From assembly GCF_017916325.1 (NCBI RefSeq), contig NC_090168.1, positions 836,143 to 900,142 on the forward strand: a DNA stretch of 64,000 bases, written 5' to 3'. This DNA is from Leishmania martiniquensis (Eukaryota; Euglenozoa; Kinetoplastea; Trypanosomatida; Trypanosomatidae). The position numbers were made by a program, and so were the translations under genes. This document shows, piece by piece, positions 1-9,463 of this stretch (the stretch's first letter is position 1; every line of letters starts with the position of its first letter). Below the pieces are notes generated by a model, which saw only the letters and a list, made by a program, of their open reading frames with translations, was not told the origin of the DNA and searched no databases.

Positions 1-2528
1 TCCTGGCGTATGAGGTCCAGCCAGTTGTATCCACCCAGCCTCCATTATTTCAACCAGCAGGCGTGATGGGACGGATATAAGAGTGAGCGTTGTCCTTTCG
101 CAGAGGTCGTCCGCAGGAGAAACAGTGGCTCTGTAAGAGCCGAATACAGAAGCCGGCTTTCTCCTGCCCAGTGAGGTCCATTGCATTCGGCGGCGTAGAC
201 CATGACCGGAAGGTAGGATGCGGTCCCTCGGCTCATGAATCGCCTCATATGCCCCTCTTCCCCCGCCCTCATCTGTTGCGGACTTCGCTCTAGCGAGGAC
301 AGCAAATACCGGCTCATGTGCTCTTTTCGCTGCACCCCTGCTTTGCTTTCCCGCCTCGCAGCTGCTGTGTGTAACGTGGCGAAACGGCGGTCGGGCAGAC
401 AGCGGAGCCGAGCGAGAGGAGCTGAGTACCGTTGAGTGCGGTGGAAAGTGCCGCTGCACGCACCGACTACACACAAGCCGACGATAAGAAAAGTGACTCT
501 CCTGAGTTCACTGAGGGCAGGGGGTGGCTTTGATCGCCTCCATGCTCTCAGCACGCAGGTGCGCAGCGACGGCACGCCTCTCCTGCGGGAGCTTGTTTGT
601 TGAGCGCAAGCAGCGGAAGCCTTCTGCGACCGGTCCCACCGCTCAACGCTTCTTCGTTGCTGCATTCCCCCTTTACCTTTGCCGCCATGCGCCTTGTGTG
701 AATCCGTGGTGTGCGACCACTGTATTCATCTTGTATTTCTCGGCCCGTCTCCCTTCGTTTGTGTGTCTCGCCATTTGTTCTCCCCTACTCTCATTCCACA
801 CCTCATGCTATCCATCGTGGGTGACGACACCTACGCGCTCACCAACATGGCGCTGTGCTCCACGCGGCTGCCATGCTCCTCGCTGCTGATGCACATTTAT
901 ACATACAACCAAACGCATCATCTGAACGAATGACCGCCTCCCCTGCAGCTTCACGGAAGGCGAGAGCGATCACGTCAGGAGGACAGATACACAGGCAGAC
1001 ACGCTGGAAGCCGAGAACCTCCTTTTAGGAAACCAACAACAAAAAGAGGCCTTTCGGACCCTCATCTCCACCCTTTCTCGTCGCCGTTTCTGCCGCTACG
1101 GCTGTGCTAGTGATTTCTCGTCACTTCTTACGGTAGTCGTTGCCTCAGTACTCTCAGTGCTGCGTAGCTCTCTCTCTCGCCTCATCTGAGTCAACAGCAG
1201 AAAAAAATTCTGCTACTTGAAGATTTTCTTTGCCGAGACTTCTTTTTGATGCCTGCGCTGCTGCTTCACGAACTTCCATCATCCGCTTTTCTTTCCCCAC
1301 TCCCCTCTTCTCTGTACGTGAAGTGTGGGCCTCCTCTCGTGCGCTGTTGAGTCATTCTTCTGTTCACTCGTGTGCGTCGGCGTGACTGCTGTACTTCTCA
1401 TACATCTCTCTTTGTTCTCTGCGCTTTTCCGTGTCTTTTTGTTTTGATTTACCTTTCTGGTTGTTTTATTTGAACTGTGTGTGTGTGTGTGTGCGTGCTC
1501 GCTTGTAGGTCTTCCTCGTTTCGTCTCGCGAGAGGACCCAGTGGCAGGAAGTTTGTTGTGCTGCCTTTTTAAAAAAAATTTCCAAGCTTCATTTACCTAT
1601 CGCGTACAAGGAGAGTAACAGGTACGGATCGGGCATGCTCAGTCCACACAAAGGGAAAGGAGGACAACTACCACTTTCACCCCGCCATTCCTGCTGAGAT
1701 CGACAAGCAACGGAAGAAAAACAAGCGCGCACGCACGAACGCGTAGGTACTTCCAATCGTACCTCTATGTGCATACAGACGTGAGTGTGTGCAGGTGTAC
1801 ATGTACCTCGTCGCATGGTCGAACTTTGAAGCCGGTTTCGTCCCCTTGTTCCACCTGCTCATCTCTTTTTGTTTTGTCTGTCGTGACTTCACATTTTTGT
1901 CTGCGCTGCCCGCCTTTTTTTTTGCCTTTTCTTTCCCCCTTTCTCCCCCTCTCTCTCTCATTTGTGTCCCCCTCGTTGTGCTCACGTCGCCCCCCCTCCC
2001 TCCCTTTTTTTCCCTTTTTCCTTTGCCTTCATCTAACGGCCGCGTAGTACCTCTGATTTTATTTTGTCTGATCGTCTCGGTTCTGTGCCGCCGCACCTTC
2101 TCTCAGTCGGCACCTCCCCAGTGGACACTGAACACACGCATTTTCGCATTGACGTCGCCATCGTGTACATTGACGGACGGAGAGAGTTGCTCGAAGGGGC
2201 TTTGGACTGCCGCAGTAGCTGCCCAGACGGGCTGCTCCTTCCCCCTCCCCCCGCCCTCAACGCCTGGGGGTGGTGGTCTCAGGACGTTGATCGCACGCTA
2301 CTCTGACTTCTGTGGGCGGAGTGTGGGTAGTCTGGTACCCTCTGCGCCTATTCAACGGCTATCTGACGGCGTGCAGGGGGCGCCGTCTATTTCAAGTTTT
2401 TTTTTCGGCTGCTCTGTGGAAGTTTTTCGAGCTCTCGTTCGGCTTATGCATTTCCTCGCTCCGCACTGACCAGTTTGTGACTCGTACCGGTCGCTGCGAC
2501 AATTTTCTTTGCTACATAGGCGCCAATC
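1..2528. other. Long spacer upstream of the first gene
   Basis: I see no convincing gene in this stretch. It is probably the 3' UTR of a gene left of the window followed by the 5' flank of the kinase gene. Pyrimidine content on the plus strand rises strongly at about 1910-2040, with a second T-run at about 2397-2406 that could feed the spliced-leader acceptor of the kinase gene. Open frames here are short and low-complexity. Confidence 0.6.
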
Positions 2529-4460
2529 ATGTCCAAGGAGATGGCCGAAGCTCCAGGGGAGGATAACGGCGTGGAGAGGGCTGATGGCAAGGCGCCAAGG
2601 GCTGCTACAAAGAAGCTAATCGGTGGGCATATCGAGCTCGGTCACGTGCTCGGCGTTGGTGGGTTTGGAAAGGTTTACAACGCATACGATGTGACAAAGA
2701 AAATACATGTAGCGGTAAAAATGATCGACAAGGCGCTGGTGCGCAGCAGCGGCATTCAATCCTACGTGGAGCGCGAAATCGAAATGATGCGCAAGATGAA
2801 GAATCAACATGTCGTGCGGCTTCTTGAGGCCATCGAGACGTCCAAGGCCTACAACCTTGTCATGGAGCTGGCACCGAACGGAGAGCTTTTCGACAAAATT
2901 GTCGACTCGCAACGCTTCGACGAGGAAACGGCGCGCAATTACTTCCAGCAGCTCATCTGCGCGGTTCACTACTGCCACCGCATGGACATCGTCCACCGCG
3001 ACCTGAAGGCGGAGAACTTGCTGCTTGGCGAGAACAACGTGCTGAAGGTGTGCGACTTTGGACTCTCCCGCTACACAAAGGAGGGACGCTTCAACGACCA
3101 TAAGGTGCTATTCACCTCGCTCGCGGGTAGCATTGATTATCAGGCGCCGGAGGTACTCAAGGAGCGGGGGTACGAAGGAAGCTCGTGCGACATGTGGAGC
3201 TGCGGCTGTGTCCTGTTCTTCATGCTCTGCGGCTACCTCCCCTTCACCGACCGCTCAGACGGGCTCACACGCAAGCGTATTTTGAGCTGCCAGTACAACA
3301 AGACAAGCCGCTACCTCACGGAGCAGGCCGCCGATCTCATCGCTCACCTGCTAGTACCCTTCCCATCTGCACGCTATACGACCTCGGATGTGATTCGGCA
3401 CCCGTGGTTCCGTATCAACCTCGATCCCAACATGTTCCCGGACGACACGGTGGAGCCAACAGTGATGAGTCCGAATGGCGCAGGCGAGTTCATTCAGCGC
3501 GCCATCACCCCTCCGGTGAGCACCGCCAGTTTTGCTGCGGCTCCGTCGCCCACAACGAGCAAGGCGGACGAAATGCACCAGGCATTTCAGAGTTGCAACA
3601 TCACCGGTGACGGCTTCCTCAACAAGGAGGAGGTGCGCGACGCCCTCATAAAGCTTAACGGCGGCAATCAGGTGACGGAGCAGGAGGTGAAGGATTTCAT
3701 GAGCAACTTCCAGGTGGATCAGGAGGGACGCATTACAGAGGAAGAGTTTGTGATGGGGTGGACAAAGCACCAGAACGACCTCGGCTCCAAGTACGACCTC
3801 TCCAAGATGGCGCACCTGTTCCACTATGACTTAGAAAAGGAGTTCCTTCAGGTGGTGCGCAAGGCCTTCGATTTGATTGATGCAGAGCACTCGGGTATCA
3901 TCACCAAGGAGAAACTCAAGAGCCTGAACTTGGGCTTGACCGACAAGGATGCAGAGTCTGCGTTCTCCTCGATGGACACGGAACACAAGGGCATTTCCTC
4001 CCTCACTTTCGAGGGCTTCGTGGGCCTGTGCTTGAAGTACGACTTCTTTAAGAACCACCCGCTCGCCATCCGCTTACGTCGCCTAAATGCCTTCTTCGAG
4101 GTCACTGAACAGGCCGCCTTTCGCGCCTCGCTGAACACTGGTTACACGGTTGCTGGCCAGCGCGAGGTGATCAAGGCGCTTCTCCTGAGCAAGCAGGAGT
4201 CTCTGTCCACCACCTTTGAGGAGGGCGATGTGAACGGCTTTCTCTATGGCACCTTCACCCGAGACTCCCAGAAGGTGCTGGAGGTTGGCGTACGTCTGCT
4301 CCCTGCGGCAGCCGGCTACACCAAAGTGATTGCGTACCGAATTGGCGGGAAGACTATTGAGTTTCACAAGTGGTTCCTCGACCTGCGAAGACTGATGAAG
4401 GACGAACTGCTTCGCTGTGAGGAGGACACGGCAGTGAAGGGCGAGCCAGAGCTGATGTAA
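2529..4460 (+). CDS. Protein kinase with degenerate EF-hands (CAMK/AMPK-like)
   Basis: A serine/threonine kinase of 643 residues. The kinase domain spans about residues 36-294. It has a glycine loop (GVGGFG, 42-47), catalytic Lys64, HRDLK (156-160), DFG (176-178) and APE (206-208). The sequence looks CAMK/AMPK-like, and the activation segment is somewhat long. Residues about 350-520 hold EF-hand-like loops, for example NITGDGFLNKEE. Several lack a canonical first or twelfth residue, so only some are likely to bind calcium. The last 100 residues contain a compact segment around FHKWFLDLRRLM that could be a KA1-like regulatory domain; this is inference. Kinase plus EF-hands recalls plant and apicomplexan CDPKs, but here the family resemblance is loose. 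The start is the first ATG of the frame. The gene opens the left plus-strand unit. Confidence 0.9.
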   Translation: MSKEMAEAPGEDNGVERADGKAPRAATKKLIGGHIELGHVLGVGGFGKVYNAYDVTKKIHVAVKMIDKALVRSSGIQSYVEREIEMMRKMKNQHVVRLLEAIETSKAYNLVMELAPNGELFDKIVDSQRFDEETARNYFQQLICAVHYCHRMDIVHRDLKAENLLLGENNVLKVCDFGLSRYTKEGRFNDHKVLFTSLAGSIDYQAPEVLKERGYEGSSCDMWSCGCVLFFMLCGYLPFTDRSDGLTRKRILSCQYNKTSRYLTEQAADLIAHLLVPFPSARYTTSDVIRHPWFRINLDPNMFPDDTVEPTVMSPNGAGEFIQRAITPPVSTASFAAAPSPTTSKADEMHQAFQSCNITGDGFLNKEEVRDALIKLNGGNQVTEQEVKDFMSNFQVDQEGRITEEEFVMGWTKHQNDLGSKYDLSKMAHLFHYDLEKEFLQVVRKAFDLIDAEHSGIITKEKLKSLNLGLTDKDAESAFSSMDTEHKGISSLTFEGFVGLCLKYDFFKNHPLAIRLRRLNAFFEVTEQAAFRASLNTGYTVAGQREVIKALLLSKQESLSTTFEEGDVNGFLYGTFTRDSQKVLEVGVRLLPAAAGYTKVIAYRIGGKTIEFHKWFLDLRRLMKDELLRCEEDTAVKGEPELM

Positions 4461-4787
4461 GTCGGTTTCGCCCTATTTTTTCTGACATTCGGTGGGGCCT
4501 TTGCTATTTGCTTTGTTTTCCTGTCGTTGCACCCCCTCCCCCTCCTGCCGTTGCAGCGCCTCCGTCGTCCGCCTCTGTTGCTTTCTGTGTGCATAGATGT
4601 ACGCCGCTAGCTTATCGCCTCGCTTGCCTCTCTTCGTTTTTGTTTTTGTTTTTCGTGGTTGTTGTGAGGGCTAAGTCACTGCCGCATGGCACAGTTTTAC
4701 CTCATCTGTGCAGAGCGTCTTATTCGCGTGCACCAGCTGACCCATGACGAGGGGAGGGGGGCCGCCTCAGTTGGCGTGGCATCTCTC

Positions 4788-5168
4788 GGGTCGAGCACCC
4801 GCAACGTGGGAAGAGGGGTGGCCAGCGGTGCAGCGCCGCGGATGCCGGCGGCCAGGCCCTGTGTAGCGCTGCGTCGCCGCAAGGTGCGGCGGTGCGCAGG
4901 CTTCGTGCCATGCGCTTGGTGAGCGGAGTGTCGGCGTCACGCGGGTGCACCTCGCCCGGCCCTGGCACCGCCTGCTGGTGTGGGGCGCCCCCCTGCGCAC
5001 CACCCCGATGCGGATGCAGGCACGTGGCGGCCTGCATGGTGGTGGTGGGGGGCGGTGTGCGGGGCGGGTAGGGCTTTGGGGCAGGGTGGCGTGCTCGGAT
5101 GGCGGGACCAGCGCACTGCTGCGAGGGGTGTCGGTGCGGTTGTTTTGCACGAGTCGATGGGGCGTGTG
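4788..5168 (-). repeat. SIDER-like dispersed repeat, copy A (truncated)
   Basis: About 380 bp, closely matching copies at 14368-14873 and 44951-45452 when read on the minus strand. Homology starts at the sequence CACACGCCCCATCGACTCG and stops abruptly after GGTGCTCGACCC, about 120 bp before the ends of the other two copies. Size, GC-richness and dispersal in intergenic DNA fit Leishmania short interspersed degenerated retroposons (SIDER). The family name is inferred because I could not compare a consensus. It is antisense to the flanking genes. Confidence 0.65.
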
Positions 5169-6985
5169 GCTGCCCTAATGGGCCGAGTATGGCTCGGCTC
5201 GCTCTCAGTGGCATCGTGAAGTCAACACCCTCAGAAAGGATTTGTTCGACGTGCCTCATTCCTTCCTTTTGCCTTGGCGTTTTTTAAAAATTATCTCTCT
5301 CGGCTGAATAGAGAGAGATGGCGAATATCGAGGCGAAGCGCATCTTTGAGTGTGACGGGAGAGGATAATGTTTGTGACTGCGGTGCCAGTTGGGGAGGGA
5401 GGGAGCCCGACGAGGTGACCGCGCGTGTGGTAATGGACGAGGGGGAAAGTGAAGCGACAAAGGGGCGAGGGAAGGGAAAGCCCCAGGCCCACTAACGCAA
5501 GACCGAAGCTTCCCCGCTCCATAGCACTCTCCCGATGGCTCGTGCATGCGGTTGGGCAGACTCGCTGCCAAGGGGCACCCAATATTCTCATTTCCAGCGC
5601 CAATGCTATCCCCCCTCCCCCAGGCAGCTCGAGCACCGTTCTCGAGCGGCGCATTTAGTTCGCCCTTATTTGCCTTTGCCTGGGTTTGTGGCCTGCGCTG
5701 TTCCTCCCGTTCTCTCCTGCTTCCTCCTCCCTCCGTCTCCCCAACCTTTGCGCTCCCCCGCCCTCTTTCTGAGTCCTTAAGGATGGTGCGCACGCACCGG
5801 CCTGTTTGGCGCTTGTGTGCGCACGTGTGCATCACTGCTGTTCTCTTCCCGCCCGCTCACACCCTCTCTAGGTGTTTCGCGCAGGGGCACTTGTTTGTCG
5901 AGTGCGCGCGTGTGGTCTGCGTCGGCGTTTTTGTCCCTTTCTTTCCTCCTCTTATCGCTCCTCTCCTGTCTGAGTGACATTCACCGCCCAATAGGGGGAC
6001 GAGGCGGACAACGACAAATACGAACTGGTTGAGGGAGCCAAGAGAAGTGGACCGGTGACTATCGAGACGAGAGGCAGGGAGGGAGCGAGAGAGGGGGGGA
6101 ATGGGAGTGTGCAACTCTTCCGACCCCCCCCCCCACACACAGGCATACGCACACATGAAATATTCGCTTAAACCATCACTGCTGAGCGTTTCCTTCTTTT
6201 TTTTTTGTACTCTCTCTTGATCAACTTCTGTATGTGTGTGTTTGTGTGTGTAAGTGTGCAACAGTGTGCCCACCCTCTGTCCCCCTCTTTCCTTTGACTC
6301 CTGCTCCTGCGCATCTTCCTCCTCCGTTATTACCATTATTCATCTTCCGCTTCCTTTGTTCCTTTGCTATGGCGACTCCAGGAAATAAGATCGACCCCCC
6401 CTCCCCCCCCACACACATACACACAATATGGCGGCAATGCTCATCACACACACACACACACACAGCAGTTTGGACTTTGGCGGTTCTTTTTTTTCTTTTT
6501 GGTGAAGCGATTGACGAGTCCGTGCGTCGCTCTGTCGTGATTTCTGTTGGGAGATGCTAAGCAGCTGTCCCATAACACCAACACAAGTAGCTTCTCGACG
6601 TTCTGCTCATGAGCCTGCGCAGGAGGGGAGGGGGAAACGCACATTGCTCACTCGCACTCACCTTCTTGATCTCCAAGATTGGTAGTGTTGCTGCTCTCTG
6701 CTGCTCTCCCTTTCTGCATTGCAGCGAGCTTACAGCTACCGCTCATGTTGATGACTTTGAAAAGCACTCTTCGATGCGCCTCCTGTCTGCTCTATCAAGG
6801 CGGCGCATCTGTACGCTGAGAGGTCATTGTGCCGGGGCGTGGCCCTCTCTTGGCAGCTTATCCGCCGCTTTCTCTGCCCTTTTCACAGCAAAACTATCCC
6901 AATGTCGTTTCTGTCGTAACCCTTCCCTTTTCTTCCTCCTCTCCTCCCTCCTGTCTCTCACACACGCGCACACATATACATTTAC

Positions 6986-7002
6986 ATATATATATATATA
7001 TA
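6986..7002. repeat. (TA)n microsatellite
   Basis: An uninterrupted AT dinucleotide run preceded by CA-rich sequence, about 150 bp upstream of the TPR gene start. Confidence 0.9.
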
Positions 7003-7148
7003 ATAGCGCACGTGTATTATCAGGAGTGTGTCTTGCCATCCTTTGATACTGACGCCTACTCCCCTCTCCTTCCTTTGGCTACGCAGGAGCGTTCTGGTGA
7101 AGACCCGCGGAGCATCATTTCGGCGACTGTTGAAGACCTGCTGCAGTC

Positions 7149-8375
7149 ATGAGCACCGGCAGGTTTGTTTTGTCCACCAAGAGGCAGAAGTATGCGGTGG
7201 TGGCGTCGGGCAACAAAACGCTTCTGTCTCGCGATGATCTCCGCTGCATTGACCGCTTCGTGAGCAACCGCGTCGTCACGGCGACGTACGCCAGCGGCAC
7301 GCAGCCGCCACCGTCGAACGGAATTCCAGCCCTTCCCTTTGAGAAGGTGAACGAGAACTGCGACAGCGTTCTGCTGCTCTCAGTGAGTGCAATCCACGAG
7401 CGTGAGAGCGCGTTGGATGTGCCGCTGCGGTTCATGGTGCCGGACGAGTATCATGCCCCGGTCCTGGAGGAGCCGCCGGCGCGACTGCCACTTGCACGGC
7501 GTATCGTGGCCCTCCTGCAGGGGGCTTCTAGTGCGACGGTGTCGTGGCGGCACACACCGCCAGTGGCGAAGGACTCCACGGTGACGGAGATCCATGCCGC
7601 AAAGGATGCGGAGGCGCGCGCGCATTCCTCGCTGCGGTCGGGCAAAAAGAGCAACGCCGCTCATCTCTTCTCCGTATCGGGGTGCTTCAGCTACAACTAC
7701 GGCAACATGGAGTGGGCGGTGAAATCCTTCAAGAAAGCACTGACCATAGCAGAGGAGCTGGAGGATGCCCAATGCCTTGCATTCTGCCACAACATCTTGG
7801 GCGTCTGCTTTTACCACTTGGCGGAGTACAAGATGTCACTCCTGCATCACAAGAAACAGGAGGCACTCGGAGGCAGCTACGCTCGAGCTGTAGCCGAGAT
7901 AAACATGGGTGTGAGCTACGCCGCCCTCGGCGAGCTCGAGTTTGCCCAGCAGGCGTTCAAGGACGCGTTGCTGAACGCTCGAGAAGCGGACAACTTGATG
8001 TTGCTTACCATCGCACTCGGCAACGTGGGGCTCGTGTCACTGCGTATTGGAGATATGCGTGCTGCGCAGCTCCATCTGGAGCAATGCCTGGAGCAATGCA
8101 GTATAGCAGGTGACAAGAGCGGCGCCTCCTTGTGTCTACTCCTCCTCGGCGAGGTCTACTCGCTCATCCACGACCACCAGCACGCGCTGTTCTACTACAA
8201 GCACGCCTACCGTGTCGGCGGCGAGGCCAACAACCCCGATGTGGTGAGTATGGCTCGGGTCAGTATAGGCATCGCGCAGGGCAACGCAGCGATCCGCGAC
8301 TCCGTACTGAGAGAGGCAGCCATGATGGGAAAGACAAACAGCGTGCAGAGCATTGTGAACCAGCTGCCTCAGTAG
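7149..8375 (+). CDS. TPR-repeat protein
   Basis: A 408-residue protein. The N-terminal 150 residues have no recognised domain. From about residue 158 to 390 it is a series of helical hairpins with the tetratricopeptide pattern: alternating A/G-x-x-Y/F and A-x-x-x-x-x-A-L positions, for example around GNVGLVSLRIGDMRAAQLH. There are about five to six repeats. This is a protein-protein interaction scaffold. The spacing resembles the TTC29 and LGN/GPSM2 type of TPR array, and TTC29 is a flagellar dynein-associated factor, but the sequence alone does not decide this. There is no signal peptide or transmembrane segment. The start is the first ATG, downstream of a pyrimidine-rich tract and the (TA)n run. 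Confidence 0.85.
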   Translation: MSTGRFVLSTKRQKYAVVASGNKTLLSRDDLRCIDRFVSNRVVTATYASGTQPPPSNGIPALPFEKVNENCDSVLLLSVSAIHERESALDVPLRFMVPDEYHAPVLEEPPARLPLARRIVALLQGASSATVSWRHTPPVAKDSTVTEIHAAKDAEARAHSSLRSGKKSNAAHLFSVSGCFSYNYGNMEWAVKSFKKALTIAEELEDAQCLAFCHNILGVCFYHLAEYKMSLLHHKKQEALGGSYARAVAEINMGVSYAALGELEFAQQAFKDALLNAREADNLMLLTIALGNVGLVSLRIGDMRAAQLHLEQCLEQCSIAGDKSGASLCLLLLGEVYSLIHDHQHALFYYKHAYRVGGEANNPDVVSMARVSIGIAQGNAAIRDSVLREAAMMGKTNSVQSIVNQLPQ

Positions 8376-9463
8376 AGAAAAGAGGAGGGGTGCGGTGGGC
8401 GTATGGAAGAGGAAAACGTGCAGGGCCGCTGACGCACCTAACGAAACGCCTTCCCCACACTTCCATCACCCGCACGTCGCCTTCTCTGTCACGTACACAG
8501 AAGACGGTGCGACGCGTGGCGGTGGCTGCTCACGGGGGGGGGAGGGCGGGATGGTAAAGGGTGGCGGAGTATGCGCCCATTTCCTTCTTCCTCCACTACG
8601 CGCTGTTTGTGCCGCCCCCTTCTTTCATCTTTGGCGACGCCTGAGTATGTGTATGTGCTTCGCACATCCCTTTCTTTCCCTTCTCTGCTTTTTATGTACA
8701 TTATGGTGGATGGGCGGGGACATTGATAGGGCGCTGTTGTTGGCTGCTGAGCGTCCTCTCTGCCGAAGAGCTTGGATCCTGCGTATTTGCCCTGGGACAG
8801 AGTGGGTAGGAACCCGTGCGTACGTGCGAATACGCCTTGCTGTGTTGACATACATCGACGCTTCTCTGTCCCTCTCTCTGTGCGAAAAATTCGTGGAGGC
8901 TTCCGCGCGTAGGCCACTCTTCTTCAATGCCTCGGTACGCAATGCGCTCTGCTGACTACAGCTCATCTGGCACTGTGCCTCTGCACTTGATGAGCCCGCG
9001 TGTGCCGTCTCTCCTCACCCCGTCCCTGAGCCGAGGCCCTTACTCTTCTGGTTGTAGGAAACGGCATGCTCGGCTCATCGTGTGCGCAGAGGCCTCTCCT
9101 CAACACATCTTTGTAACGCAGTGGTGAAATGGAGGTGACGGGGAAGCGATGCCTGCTCTTACTTGTGAGTAGCACCAGACTGCATCGTACAGCATCCGTC
9201 TCACGCTGTTTCCTTGATGCTTATTCGCTGCGACGAAAAGCGGTAGGGCCCATCGAAAACGTGTTTGTGTGTGTGTGCGAGCCGTCGGTTTCCTCGACAT
9301 GTTGTTGCACGTCTCCTTTACGTCCGCATCCATTTCTCGCACGCTTCTCTCGTCTCCCCTCCTCGATTTCGCTCGACCACGCCACCGTCGCTGGCCCTCA
9401 GCCGGCGATACAGTATTGTGGAGCTGCTTCACAGATCAATTCAGATAAAGGCGTCCGGCAGAG
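8376..9463. other. Intergenic spacer
   Basis: A 3' UTR and 5' flank between the TPR gene and the next gene. It contains short homopolymer runs and TG-rich sequence and no open frame with coding-like composition. Confidence 0.6.

Larger units (their letters stand above)
4461..7148. other. 2.7-kb spacer with a repeat copy
   Basis: This holds the 3' flank of the kinase gene, an antisense SIDER-like repeat (4788-5168) and the 5' flank of the TPR gene. Between 5.3 and 7.1 kb there is only pyrimidine-rich and microsatellite sequence, including CA and TA runs. I see no supported gene. Confidence 0.6.
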
